Assembly: GCA_001790855.1 (NCBI GenBank)
Contig: MGDH01000022.1
Coordinates: 71,116-121,650, forward strand
Source: Candidatus Schekmanbacteria bacterium RIFCSPLOWO2_02_FULL_38_14
GTDB lineage: Bacteria; Schekmanbacteria; GWA2-38-11
Direction of reading: 5' to 3'
DNA length: 50,535 nucleotides
Below the pieces are notes generated by a model. It did no database searches. It saw only the letters and a program-made list of their open reading frames with translations, and was not told the origin of the DNA. Made by a program: the position numbers and the translations under genes. This document shows positions 24,154-32,693 of the stretch, piece after piece. Positions within the stretch are counted from its first letter, which is position 1; the number at the start of each line of letters is the position of its first letter.

Positions 24154-24483
24154 ATGCTTGAACCGCTTTTACAGTCAGAAAAAAAAGAAAAAATCCTCTT
24201 ATTTATTTATACAAACAATGAGTCCTATTCAAGAGAGATTGCAAGAGTATTTAAATTCAATATAAATGCCGTCAGAAACCAGTTGCTGAACCTTGAAAAA
24301 AGCGGTGTTCTGTACAGTAAACTAAAAGGTAATGTTAGGTTGTTTGGGATTAATCCAAGATATCCTTTCAAGAAAGAATTAGAAGCGCTTCTTGAGAAAG
24401 CACTGAAATTTATACCTGCTGATGAGAAAGAAAAATATTATACCCGCCGTTTACGTCCTCGTAGAACCGGAAAACCAATATAA
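24154..24483 (+). CDS. Winged-helix DNA-binding protein, probable antitoxin/autoregulator
   Basis: A 109-aa protein. Residues about 8-70 form a winged-helix domain: EKILLFIYTNNESYSREIAR, then FNINAVRNQLLNLEKSGVL with a wing KLKGNVRLFGINPRYPF. The end is a short basic tail (YYTRRLRPRRTGKPI). It directly abuts a nucleotidyltransferase gene (zero spacing) and has its own promoter and a perfect palindrome upstream. The arrangement resembles AbiE-type modules, in which a winged-helix antitoxin represses its operon and pairs with a nucleotidyltransferase toxin, but this protein is much shorter than AbiEi. Function inferred from layout. Confidence 0.75.
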   Translation: MLEPLLQSEKKEKILLFIYTNNESYSREIARVFKFNINAVRNQLLNLEKSGVLYSKLKGNVRLFGINPRYPFKKELEALLEKALKFIPADEKEKYYTRRLRPRRTGKPI

Positions 24484-25023
24484 ATGAAAATCAAAGGATT
24501 AAAAAATTTATCAGTCAAAGAACTGGCAGCTTATATTTCTGAATACTTAAGGAAGAATGATATTGAAGTGGTTTTAACTGGTGGGACATGTGTATCCATT
24601 TATACAAAAAATAAATACGTATCATTAGATTTGGATTTTGTTGTGACAAGATACATTGATATGAAGAAGATAAAGAAGTTATTGGGGAAAATCGCTTTTA
24701 AAGAGAAGGGAAGACATTTTAAACATAAGAATATAGAATATTTTATTGAATTTATTCCGCCACCACTTTCTGTCGGCGAGGAGTCTGTGAAAGAAATATC
24801 TGAAATAAAAGTTAAGAAATATTTACTCAAGATTCTTTCTCCTACTGATTGTGTAAAAGACCGCCTTGCAGCTTTTTATCACTGGAATGACCGGCAGTCT
24901 CTTTATCAGGCTTTGATGGTATGCAAAGAACAAGACGTTAATTTAAATGAGCTTAAAAGATGGTCAAAAAACGAAGGAATGATAAATAAATTTTTGGATT
25001 TTAAAAAAGAATTACTAATTTAG
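24484..25023 (+). CDS. AbiEii-like nucleotidyltransferase, probable toxin of a two-gene module
   Basis: A 179-aa protein with a minimal nucleotidyltransferase core: [13 protein letters not shown] (the GG motif) followed by VSLDLDFV, where D-L-D provides metal-binding acidic residues, and a third acidic position likely in [11 protein letters not shown]-terminal helical part includes [17 protein letters not shown], a motif shared by AbiEii-like and related stand-alone nucleotidyltransferases. By family, such enzymes may nucleotidylate tRNA or proteins. It begins at the base after the stop of the winged-helix gene, so the two are translated together. Its role as a toxin or defence effector is inference. 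Confidence 0.72.
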   Translation: MKIKGLKNLSVKELAAYISEYLRKNDIEVVLTGGTCVSIYTKNKYVSLDLDFVVTRYIDMKKIKKLLGKIAFKEKGRHFKHKNIEYFIEFIPPPLSVGEESVKEISEIKVKKYLLKILSPTDCVKDRLAAFYHWNDRQSLYQALMVCKEQDVNLNELKRWSKNEGMINKFLDFKKELLI

Positions 25024-25060
25024 AATTTTTAGCGTTTTAAACCAGAGAGGAGGTATGACA

Positions 25061-25540
25061 ATGAAACTTACCCATTTTGACAGGAAGGGAAAGTCACAGA
25101 TGGTTGATGTGAGCGATAAAAATGAGACAATAAGGGTTGCCATTGCAAGAGGCATGGTTTTGATGAAGCCTGAGACATTTAAAATGATAAATAACAGGAA
25201 AATAGCAAAGGGGGATGTTTTTGAGGTTGCAAGGCTTGCAGGTGTAATGGCAGCAAAGCGCACAGGAGAATTAATACCTTTGTGCCATCCTCTGAAAATC
25301 ACATCAATCAATATAGATTTTAAAAATAATAAGAAAAATATTATTGAAATTCAGGCAACAGTTAAAGCATGTGATAAGACAGGCGTTGAGATGGAAGCCT
25401 TAACAGCAGTCTCCATTGCAGCCCTGACAATCTATGATATGTGCAAAAGCGTTGACAGGGAGATGGAGATTAGGGAGATATGCCTGTTGGAAAAAAGCGG
25501 TGGGAAAAGCGGCCATTTCAAAAGAAGCAAAAATTTTTAA
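25061..25540 (+). CDS. moaC: Cyclic pyranopterin monophosphate synthase MoaC
   Basis: Molybdenum cofactor biosynthesis enzyme that converts the GTP-derived cyclic dihydropterin intermediate to cPMP. Conserved segments are [29 protein letters not shown] (active-site region), [19 protein letters not shown] and [14 protein letters not shown]. Length about 160 aa is normal. Two ATGs lie near the ribosome site GAGGAGGT; the second (25061) is correctly spaced. No other molybdopterin genes are in the window, so it is an isolated pathway gene next to an accessory module. Confidence 0.95.
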   Translation: MKLTHFDRKGKSQMVDVSDKNETIRVAIARGMVLMKPETFKMINNRKIAKGDVFEVARLAGVMAAKRTGELIPLCHPLKITSINIDFKNNKKNIIEIQATVKACDKTGVEMEALTAVSIAALTIYDMCKSVDREMEIREICLLEKSGGKSGHFKRSKNF

Positions 25541-25673
25541 AATAATCTTATCTGAAACTTACATATTAAAAGAGTTTTCACACCGACGGATTTTAAGCAG
25601 TTAACGAAAAATTTTCTTGTATTGCCTTTCAATTTCTTATAATTTATATAAGGTAAGTAAAAAAAAGGTTTCA

Positions 25674-25946
25674 ATGGCTACACGATATATTTTAAGTGAA
25701 TATGTAGAACAAGCCATGTCAGAGGCTCTTTACGACAAACTTGAAGATGGAACATTTACTGGTAAGATTCCTTCCTGCAAAGGGGTTATAACTTTTGGGG
25801 TTACTTTGCGTGAATGCGAAGAGGAGCTACGTTCAACTCTGGAGGATTGGATCTTTGTAGGATTAAAATTTGGGCATCCCTTGCCAGTAATTGGAGGTAT
25901 TGATTTAAACAAGAAGCCAATTCGTGAGCCAGTGGACGCCGTGTAA
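25674..25946 (+). CDS. hicB: HicB-family antitoxin-like protein, apparently without HicA
   Basis: A 90-aa protein of the HicB type with the partially degenerate RNase-H-like fold: DKLEDGTFTGKIPSCKGVITFG, TLRECEEELRSTLEDWIFVGL and HPLPVIGGIDL. The frame is open from 25617, but ATG 25674 after AAAAAGG begins the conserved part. In intact systems hicA lies next to it. The 221 bp downstream have no open hicA; only a short out-of-frame K-R-R-D-F-I followed by a stop near 25950 recalls a HicA start. It is therefore either an orphan regulator or the remains of a toxin-antitoxin pair. Confidence 0.75.
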   Translation: MATRYILSEYVEQAMSEALYDKLEDGTFTGKIPSCKGVITFGVTLRECEEELRSTLEDWIFVGLKFGHPLPVIGGIDLNKKPIREPVDAV

Positions 25947-26167
25947 AAGAAGAGATTTTATTTAACAGAATGCTTGAGATTATTACTACCCACAAAGGCT
26001 TCGCCCTTCTCAAGCACTCAAACCGTTAGTTTGTTGTTTGAACCAACCTTTTGATGATCAAATCAGGATAAAATAGATCTTAAATCAGCTTAGAAAGAGA
26101 AAGAAGATGCGAGAGGAGGTTCGCAAACGTCAGGACAAGAAGTGACAAGAATTCAGAGGGTAGGATG

Positions 26168-28075
26168 TTACAGTTCATACGGGACTTTTAGTTTAAGCCT
26201 GTCACCCGGAGCAATTGCGTTTTTTGCTGATATTCTATTTATTGCTATGATATCTTCAGCTGAAATTCTGTATGACCTGGCAATTTCCCAGAGGGTATCT
26301 CCCTTCTTTACTATGTAGACAATTTCCTTAAAGTTATCACTGCTTCTTTCTGATTTTCCGGTTTTGCTCATTGCAACTTTTTCATCTGGTGTCTTTGAAG
26401 AGTAGATTTTCAGCTTCTGATTTGCCTGAAGTGAAGAGATGTTTTTCAGCCTGTTCCATTTTTTTATGCTGTTTACTGAAACCCTGTAGGATTTGGCAAT
26501 TTCACCAAGGGTATCTCCCTTTTTTACAGTATAGACTGAGAGTTTTGTGCTTTTACTTTTCCTGCCTGAATCTGAATCAGAAGAAGAGTCTGCAAATTTC
26601 TCGTAGCGGTTTGGAACAGTTATTTTCTGTCCCTCAACAATTTTGTTGGGATTGTATATTGAGTTGGCTTCCATCAGTGTTTTTACTGGAATATTAAACT
26701 TGCGTGAAACCGTTGAAAGGGTTTCGTTCTTCCTTATACGATAACTTCCCCATGCAACCCTGCTTTTCTCTGCCACTTTGGCTTTAGCAATTTCTATTTC
26801 AAACTTATCCTTAGCGCCTGCAGGAATTCTGAGTGTATAGTTTTTAGTCTTTGGAGGTGTTGCCCAGCTTCTAAGCTCAGGGTTTAACTTTCTTATAATT
26901 CCCCTCGTAGTTCCAGCACATTCTGATACTGTTTTGAGATCTATTGATTTATCAAGTGTTACAGTATCAAAATCCAGAGAAGGTTCATAGGTTATGTCAA
27001 GTCCATACCTTTTTGGGTTTTTTGCAATTATCACTGATGCCATATATGCAGGAACATAGTTCATTGTCTGGGAATGGAGATTCAGTTCCCAGAAGTCTGA
27101 GGTCTTCTGAGTCTGTATGGCTCTGGCAATCCTTCCTTCTCCTGCATTGTATGCGGCAAGCGCAAGACGCCAGTCATTAAACTGCGCATATAGGGCTTGG
27201 AGATATCTGGCAGCTGAATGCGTAGCTTTTTCAAAATCTCTTCTTTCATCAACCCACCAATCAATCCTCAATCCGTAGTTTTTTGCTGTTCCGGGAATAA
27301 ACTGCCAAAGACCGCATGCTTTAGCATAGGAGTATGCATCAGGGTTAAATGTGCTTTCAATAATAGGAAGGTATGTTAAATCAGAAGGCAAACCTTTTTT
27401 TATAAAAATTTTCTGAAGAGTTGGAAGATAAAGTCCTGCACGACTCAGCCATTTTTCCATTGATTCCTTTTTTTCTATGGAGAAATATTCAACATAATCT
27501 ATTACCTTCTGGTTTACTTCAACCGGCACATTAAATAAGTTTTCCTTCAGGTCAAGCTCTATCTTTTCTTTTATAGTCATTTCTTCTTCAGGCTTGTGGG
27601 CAATTTTTGCAGAAAGAATCGATTCTTTGAGCTTTTCAGAAGGCTCTTCTTTTTTTGCCAGCATGGTAAGGATGTCTTCAACCAAGCTGTTATAGAATTT
27701 GTTTATTTCATTAGGATATTTATCTGCAAGTTGCGAATTCTGGAGGCATTCAAGGGAATTTTCAAACTCATCTTTTGCCTGATCCAAGTCTCCTTTATTG
27801 GAAAAATCAACACCGCTGCTATAGAACTTTTTTGCCTGAGCAAAGAGTTCATCAAGTTCTTTTGTTGATATCTGAGAGGTTGTTACATCCTGCTGTTGAG
27901 TTTTTTCCATAACCTGAAGGGATGATTCTTTAGTAGAATATTCTGTCTTGGGCTGATAGAATTTATCATTCTGTGAAAGCTGCGGTTGAGCAATCTCAGA
28001 ATTAAAGAGCTGATGAGAGCACCCTGTTAAGAAAAAAACTGTGAGGAAAATTGATAGAGACTTTTTAAATCCCAT
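26168..28075 (-). CDS. mltD: MltD-like membrane-bound lytic transglycosylase with three LysM domains
   Basis: Lipoprotein peptidoglycan-cleaving enzyme, 635 aa. The lipobox is FLTGC with Cys19. A helical region follows (about 70-200). The SLT domain has catalytic Glu240 in LPIIESTFNP, then AKACGLWQFIPGTAKNYGL and LALAAYNAGEGRIARAI. Three LysM peptidoglycan-binding modules lie at about residues 445-488, 515-558 and 587-631 (YTVKKGDTLGEIAKSYRVS and YIVKKGDTLWEIARSYRIS are nearly repeats), separated by Ser/Lys-rich linkers. E. coli MltD has two LysM domains, so this one has an extra module. No strong ribosome site precedes the ATG. It is divergent from the exporter operon. Confidence 0.93.
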   Translation of the reverse strand: MGFKKSLSIFLTVFFLTGCSHQLFNSEIAQPQLSQNDKFYQPKTEYSTKESSLQVMEKTQQQDVTTSQISTKELDELFAQAKKFYSSGVDFSNKGDLDQAKDEFENSLECLQNSQLADKYPNEINKFYNSLVEDILTMLAKKEEPSEKLKESILSAKIAHKPEEEMTIKEKIELDLKENLFNVPVEVNQKVIDYVEYFSIEKKESMEKWLSRAGLYLPTLQKIFIKKGLPSDLTYLPIIESTFNPDAYSYAKACGLWQFIPGTAKNYGLRIDWWVDERRDFEKATHSAARYLQALYAQFNDWRLALAAYNAGEGRIARAIQTQKTSDFWELNLHSQTMNYVPAYMASVIIAKNPKRYGLDITYEPSLDFDTVTLDKSIDLKTVSECAGTTRGIIRKLNPELRSWATPPKTKNYTLRIPAGAKDKFEIEIAKAKVAEKSRVAWGSYRIRKNETLSTVSRKFNIPVKTLMEANSIYNPNKIVEGQKITVPNRYEKFADSSSDSDSGRKSKSTKLSVYTVKKGDTLGEIAKSYRVSVNSIKKWNRLKNISSLQANQKLKIYSSKTPDEKVAMSKTGKSERSSDNFKEIVYIVKKGDTLWEIARSYRISAEDIIAINRISAKNAIAPGDRLKLKVPYEL

Positions 28076-28254
28076 AGATTTCTTGCCCGGAAGCGGTTTC
28101 TAAAATTTTTATATCCGGTTTTTATACGTTAGGTGTGAAATTTATCTTATAATTATGACTATTGTCAAGGAAATTAGTCAAAACTTAAATATTTTTCTTG
28201 TAAAGATGATAAAATAGTGTGTTAAAATTAAAACATTATTATTGAGGCCTGGTA

Positions 28255-29262
28255 ATGATAAGATTTTTTATTAAAATCCTTTTCCTTTTCGTTTCAGTAA
28301 ATCTATTTCTATATATTTCCGGATGCAGCAAAACAGAAAACAGCTACAATCCAATAAAGGCTTCAGGGTTTATTGAGGCAAGAGAAGTAGATATAAGGAG
28401 TGAAATAAGCGGGAAAATAGTAAGCCTTGGTTTTGAGGAAGGTGATAAGTTTAAAAAGGATGAAATGCTTTGTATGATTGACAGGGAAAAGCTGGAATTT
28501 CAGTTAAAACAGGCTGAAGCAAAGGTTGGAGAAATAAGGGCGAGGTTGAGCCTGCTAAAAAGGGGATTGAGAAAAGAAGAAATTGATAAGGCGAAAAATC
28601 TTGTTCAGGAGCTTACTGAAAAAAGAGACCTTGCAAGAACAGAATATGAGCGGACAAAAGAGCTTTTTGAAAAAGGTGTGCTTTCAAAATCAGCTTTTGA
28701 CACAGCAAAGACAGCATTGAAAATGGCTGAAGAGGAGAGGCTTGGCACACAGCGGCAGTATGAGATTGCAAAGAATGGTTACAGAAAAGAAGAAATAGAT
28801 GAGTCGCAGTTTGCCTTAAAAGGGGCAGAGCTCAGGGTTGAAGCAATAAAAAGGAATATCATGGATTCAGAAATCCTGTCTCCTGCGACTGGTATCATTA
28901 CAAAAAAAGTCGCTGAAGAAGGTGAGTATGTTCCAAGCGGAGGTTTAATAGCTACTATAACTGATTTGAGTTATGTCTGGTTAAAGATTTATCTGCCGGA
29001 GAATGAGTACGGGAAGGTGATGATTGGACAGAAGGTCAAGATTAAAATTGATTCATTTCCAAAAAAATATTTTGATGGAAAGATAATTTATATTTCTTCA
29101 GAGGCTGAATTCACCCCAAAAAACATTCAGACACAGGAAGACAGAGTTAAATTGGTTTATGCATTGAAAGTTGGAATTAATAACAGCGAGGGGATATTTA
29201 AGCCCGGAATGCCTGCAGATGCGTTTATCGAAGTTGAGATTGCTTCGCTTGGCTCGCAATGA
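28255..29262 (+). CDS. HlyD-family membrane fusion protein (lipoprotein) of an ABC-2 exporter
   Basis: Periplasmic adaptor linking an inner-membrane ABC exporter to an outer-membrane channel. A signal with lipobox (YISGC, near residue 24) precedes a lipoyl half-motif (ASGFIEAREVDIRSEISGKI), a coiled-coil hairpin (about residues 75-200, KRGLRKEEIDKAKNLVQEL) and the second lipoyl/beta-barrel part (EILSPATGIITKKVAEEGEYV). It starts an operon with an ATPase and two permeases, like the YhiI/YbhG systems. The last residues (EIASLGSQ) are encoded by DNA that resembles a common dispersed repeat at 29236-29263, so the native end may have been replaced. No TolC gene is present here. Confidence 0.9.
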   Translation: MIRFFIKILFLFVSVNLFLYISGCSKTENSYNPIKASGFIEAREVDIRSEISGKIVSLGFEEGDKFKKDEMLCMIDREKLEFQLKQAEAKVGEIRARLSLLKRGLRKEEIDKAKNLVQELTEKRDLARTEYERTKELFEKGVLSKSAFDTAKTALKMAEEERLGTQRQYEIAKNGYRKEEIDESQFALKGAELRVEAIKRNIMDSEILSPATGIITKKVAEEGEYVPSGGLIATITDLSYVWLKIYLPENEYGKVMIGQKVKIKIDSFPKKYFDGKIIYISSEAEFTPKNIQTQEDRVKLVYALKVGINNSEGIFKPGMPADAFIEVEIASLGSQ

Positions 29263-29311
29263 CTTGAAACTTGCAGTTTAAAACCCGAAACACAACCCTC
29301 GGAGCCCTCAT

Positions 29312-30250
29312 TTGAATAACAATACAGTTATCTCTATTTCAAATCTGACAAAGGAATTCAGCGGTAAAAAAGCAGTAGATGAAATTTCTCTTGAGATAAA
29401 AAGAGGAGAAATTTTTGGTTTTTTAGGACCCAATGGCGCCGGGAAAAGCACAACTATAAGGATGTTGTGCGGAATATTAAAACCTACCTCAGGCAAAGGA
29501 GATATCCTTGGTCTTGATATATATACTCAGGCTGAAGAGATTAAAAAAAACATAGGCTATATGTCCCAGCATTTCGGTCTCTACAATGACCTGACTGTTG
29601 AAGAGAACATAAGCTTTTATTCAAGAATTTATCTCAGGGATAAAAAGCTTGCTGTAAAAAAATCTCTTGAAATAATTGAGGCATCGGGGCTTTCTCCTTA
29701 CAGAAAATACCTCGCATCAAACCTATCAGGCGGCTGGAAACAGAGGCTTGCCCTTGCATGTTCTGTTGTCCATGAGCCTAAAATACTGTTTCTTGATGAA
29801 CCGACTGCAGGGATTGACCCTGTTTCGCGGAGGATTATATGGGACCTTCTCTATGATTTGGCAAACCGCGGGATGACCCTTTTTGTTACAACTCATTATA
29901 TGGAAGAGGCAGAGCGTTGCACCAGAATCGGATTTATAAACAATGGCAGGCTTGTTGCGTGTGATACGCCAAAAGGGATAAAGTCACAGTTCATGCCCCT
30001 TGAGATATTATCCCTGAAAACTTTGGAACTTAAAAAAGCATTTGATTTACTTAATGGCAGGGAATTCTTAAAAGATATCAATATTTATGGTGACGAGATA
30101 CACATTACAACAGAAAATAGCGAAAGATATATTCCTGTAATTAAGGGGATATTAAATGAAAACCATATTCAATTGGAAAAGATTGAAAAAATATACCCTT
30201 CAATAGAAGACGTATTTGTTTATCTTACAAAGAGCGGAAAGAGAACATGA
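29312..30250 (+). CDS. ABC exporter ATPase (YbhF-like, single domain)
   Basis: Cytoplasmic ATPase of a multidrug-type ABC-2 exporter, 312 aa. Walker A is GPNGAGKS, the signature is LSGGWKQRLALA, Walker B is KILFLDEPTAGIDP and the switch histidine is in VTTHYMEEAE. YbhF of E. coli has two fused ATPase halves, whereas this protein has one, so it presumably acts as a dimer. The start is TTG with GGAG upstream. Its stop overlaps the next ATG by four bases (ATGA), so it is coupled to the first permease. Substrate unknown. Confidence 0.93.
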   Translation: MNNNTVISISNLTKEFSGKKAVDEISLEIKRGEIFGFLGPNGAGKSTTIRMLCGILKPTSGKGDILGLDIYTQAEEIKKNIGYMSQHFGLYNDLTVEENISFYSRIYLRDKKLAVKKSLEIIEASGLSPYRKYLASNLSGGWKQRLALACSVVHEPKILFLDEPTAGIDPVSRRIIWDLLYDLANRGMTLFVTTHYMEEAERCTRIGFINNGRLVACDTPKGIKSQFMPLEILSLKTLELKKAFDLLNGREFLKDINIYGDEIHITTENSERYIPVIKGILNENHIQLEKIEKIYPSIEDVFVYLTKSGKRT

Positions 30251-31380
30251 AAAATATTTTAGCCATCTTTAATAAGGAAGTAATCCATATAAAAAGAGAT
30301 ATAAGGATCCTATACATAGCTTTCATATATCCTGTACTGGTATTGGTTCTTTTCAGCTATGCGCTGAAATTAGATATTAATTCAATTCCGCTTGCAATAG
30401 GTGATTTTGATAATTCTTTAAGGTCAAGAGAACTTGTTTCACGGTTCATAAACTCAGGGTATTTTGTAAGAACTTACAATGTTTCTGATATAGACCAGAT
30501 TGATTTTCTGATAAGGAGGGGTAAAATCTGGGCAGGATTGATTATACCCGCAGACTTTTCCAGAAAAATTTTAAAAAACGAAGCTGCTAATGTAGATTTT
30601 ATTATTGATGCTTCTGATAATAATACGGCAAACCAGATAATTGGGTTTTCCCAGACAATTATCCAGCAGTATTCAAGAGATGAACTGATTAATTTTTTGA
30701 ATTTGAGCGGAATGGTTACCAAAAGAAAGAGTCTTTCAATGGAGATAGAGCCAAGAATCTGGTATAATCCGGAACTTAACAGCACTAATTTCTTTGTTCC
30801 CAGTATTATTGCAGTGATAATGCTGATGATTACTACAATTCTGACCTCTCTGACAGTTGCAAGGGAATTTGAAATAGGTACAATTGAAAGCCTTCTTGTT
30901 TCTCCTTTAAAGCCATATCAGATACTGATGGGAAAAATGATTCCTTATATTTTAATCTCCCTTGCAAACTGGATTCTGATATTAATAGTCGGGATTTTCT
31001 ATTTCCGGATTCCATTCAGGGGGAATTTTTTTGAGTTTTTCTTTTTCTCTATGGTGTTTATGTTTCTTGCTTTAAGCCTCGGACTTTTAATATCGACTGT
31101 TGTAAAGTCTCAGCAGGCTGCATGGCTGGTAAGTCTTCTTGGCACGATGCTTCCCTCTTTTCTGTTATCCGGGTTTATTTTTCCAATTGAGAGCATGCCA
31201 AGGGCTTTGCAGTTTGTAACATATCTTGTCCCTGTCAGATATTTTCTGGTTATTATCAGGGGCATATTTTTAAAGGGAATAGGATTTGCTGAACTCTACA
31301 GAGAGGGGTTGATACTTGCGTTGATGGGAACAGCAATCCTTTCCGTTACTCTTTTAAGATTCAAGAAAAACATTGGATAG
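30247..31380 (+). CDS. ABC-2 type permease 1 (YbhS/YbhR-like)
   Basis: Inner-membrane permease of 377 aa. One N-terminal span (residues about 20-40) is followed by a large extracytoplasmic domain (about 45-175) and five C-terminal spans, the usual ABC-2 topology. Characteristic is the stretch VAREFEIGTIESLLVSPLKPYQI with the coupling region just before the third span, then LLSGFIFPIESMPRALQ. It overlaps the ATPase gene by four bases and is followed 6 nt later by a second, related permease; the two probably form a heterodimer. Confidence 0.92.
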   Translation: MKNILAIFNKEVIHIKRDIRILYIAFIYPVLVLVLFSYALKLDINSIPLAIGDFDNSLRSRELVSRFINSGYFVRTYNVSDIDQIDFLIRRGKIWAGLIIPADFSRKILKNEAANVDFIIDASDNNTANQIIGFSQTIIQQYSRDELINFLNLSGMVTKRKSLSMEIEPRIWYNPELNSTNFFVPSIIAVIMLMITTILTSLTVAREFEIGTIESLLVSPLKPYQILMGKMIPYILISLANWILILIVGIFYFRIPFRGNFFEFFFFSMVFMFLALSLGLLISTVVKSQQAAWLVSLLGTMLPSFLLSGFIFPIESMPRALQFVTYLVPVRYFLVIIRGIFLKGIGFAELYREGLILALMGTAILSVTLLRFKKNIG

Positions 31381-31386
31381 AAAACG

Positions 31387-32547
31387 ATGCTGAACCAAAT
31401 CCTGAATTTAGCGAGAAAAGAACTTCTGCAGCTTAAAAGGGATAAAAAACTTTTAAGACTGGTATTGATGGCGCCGTTTACGCAGCTCTTGTTTTTTGGG
31501 TATGCTGCAACCCTTGATATAGAGCATATCAGCACAGCAGTTTATGATATGGATAGAAGCAATCTTTCAAGGGAATTGCTTGATGGTTTTTTCAGATCAG
31601 GATACTTTGACCTCTCTCTTTATTGCAGAAGTTTGGATGAAATTGGGAGAAGCATTGATAGAGGAGAATGCAAGATAGGGATAGTAATACCACCTGATTT
31701 CTCTGACAGGCTGAAGAATAATGAGGACGTGAAAGTCCAGCTTCTTGCTGACGGGACAGATGCAAACTTTGCAAGAATCGGGATTAATTATGCTTCAGTG
31801 GTCGCAAGGAATTTTGCATTCAGCAGTTTTTTCAGGAATCTGCGCGACCCCTTTTATAACCAGAATAACAGATTATTCCATACGCTTTCAAAAAACCAGG
31901 GACAGATTGTTGAATTGAGAACAAGGCTGTTGTATAACCCTGAGCTTAAAAGTAAAAACTTTATGATTCCGGGAATATTGGTAATGATTCTTCTGATTAT
32001 AACCACGGTTCTTACTTCAGTAAGCATAGTAAAAGAGAAGGAGCTCGGAACAATAGAACAATTAACAGTCTCTCCTGTGAAAGCCTATGAGCTGATAATA
32101 GGAAAACTAGTCCCTTTTGTGGTCATTGGATTTCTTGAGATTGTTTTTATAATCTCCCTTGCTGTTAGCTGGTTTGATTTGCCAATGAGAGGAAGTGTGG
32201 TTTTACTGCTTTTCCTTTCCCTGGTTTTTCTCCTCAATACCCTTGGAATGGGAATACTTATATCCATAGTTTCAAATACCCAACAGCAGGCGATGATGAC
32301 CTCTTTTATAGTAATGCTTCCTTCAGTAATACTTTCAGGACTGATGTTTCCGGTAGCGAATATGCCACTTTCAATCCAGTATATTACTTATCTTATTCCT
32401 CCGCGTTATTTTCTTGAAATTGTAAGAGGAATTTTTTTAAAAGGGATAGGAGTTGCTGAATTGCTTCCGCAAATAGGAGCAATGACATTTTTGGGATTGT
32501 TGACTTTAGTATTAAGTGTTATTATTTTTAAGAAAAAGTATACTTGA
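31387..32547 (+). CDS. ABC-2 type permease 2 (YbhR/YbhS-like)
   Basis: Second permease of the exporter, 386 aa, with the same plan as its neighbour: N-terminal span, external domain (about 45-190) and five spans. Shared motifs are VKEKELGTIEQLTVSPVKAYEL, LSGLMFPVANMPLSIQ and YLIPPRYFLEIVRGIFLKGIG. The two permeases clearly arose by duplication. It ends the operon; a C-rich palindrome (32552) lies 5 bp after the stop and may terminate it. Confidence 0.92.
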   Translation: MLNQILNLARKELLQLKRDKKLLRLVLMAPFTQLLFFGYAATLDIEHISTAVYDMDRSNLSRELLDGFFRSGYFDLSLYCRSLDEIGRSIDRGECKIGIVIPPDFSDRLKNNEDVKVQLLADGTDANFARIGINYASVVARNFAFSSFFRNLRDPFYNQNNRLFHTLSKNQGQIVELRTRLLYNPELKSKNFMIPGILVMILLIITTVLTSVSIVKEKELGTIEQLTVSPVKAYELIIGKLVPFVVIGFLEIVFIISLAVSWFDLPMRGSVVLLLFLSLVFLLNTLGMGILISIVSNTQQQAMMTSFIVMLPSVILSGLMFPVANMPLSIQYITYLIPPRYFLEIVRGIFLKGIGVAELLPQIGAMTFLGLLTLVLSVIIFKKKYT

Positions 32548-32551
32548 AATT

Positions 32552-32590
32552 AAATCCCCATTACCCACCCCTTCTCTAGGGGGGGGATTT
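32552..32590. repeat. C-rich/G-rich dispersed palindrome, possible terminator of exporter operon
   Basis: AAATCCCC ... CACCCCTTCTCTAGGGGGGGGATTT, an imperfect inverted repeat just after the permease stop. Same family as 3058, 10757 and 19406. Confidence 0.6.
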
Positions 32591-32624
32591 AATGCAATAA
32601 TTGTTCATGATGGAACAAGTCTCG

Positions 32625-32676
32625 ATAGACGGGGTTTTCTAACCCCGTCCCGGCAGGACAGGAATGTCCTGCCTAT
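32625..32676. repeat. Non-autonomous REPIN matching the RAYT element ends
   Basis: ATAG, then hairpin GACGGGGTT-TTCT-AACCCCGTC (9 bp), 2 bp, then hairpin GGCAGGACA-GGAA-TGTCCTGCC (9 bp), then CTAT. Reverse-complemented, the order is edge, GGACA-type hairpin, GGGGTT-type hairpin, edge, which is the order in the RAYT element at 47578-48106 without the gene. It lies 18 bp before the PBP1A start. Confidence 0.85.
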
Positions 32677-32693
32677 TAAACGGAATAACTGAA

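Noticed and set aside
26107..26145. Tiny open frame MREEVRKRQDKK downstream of hicB.
   Set aside because: Twelve codons, no recognisable family and no supporting context.
32664..32693. Upstream in-frame ATG for PBP1A.
   Set aside because: It lies within the REP hairpin and adds residues without similarity to PBP1A; ATG 32694 is preferred.
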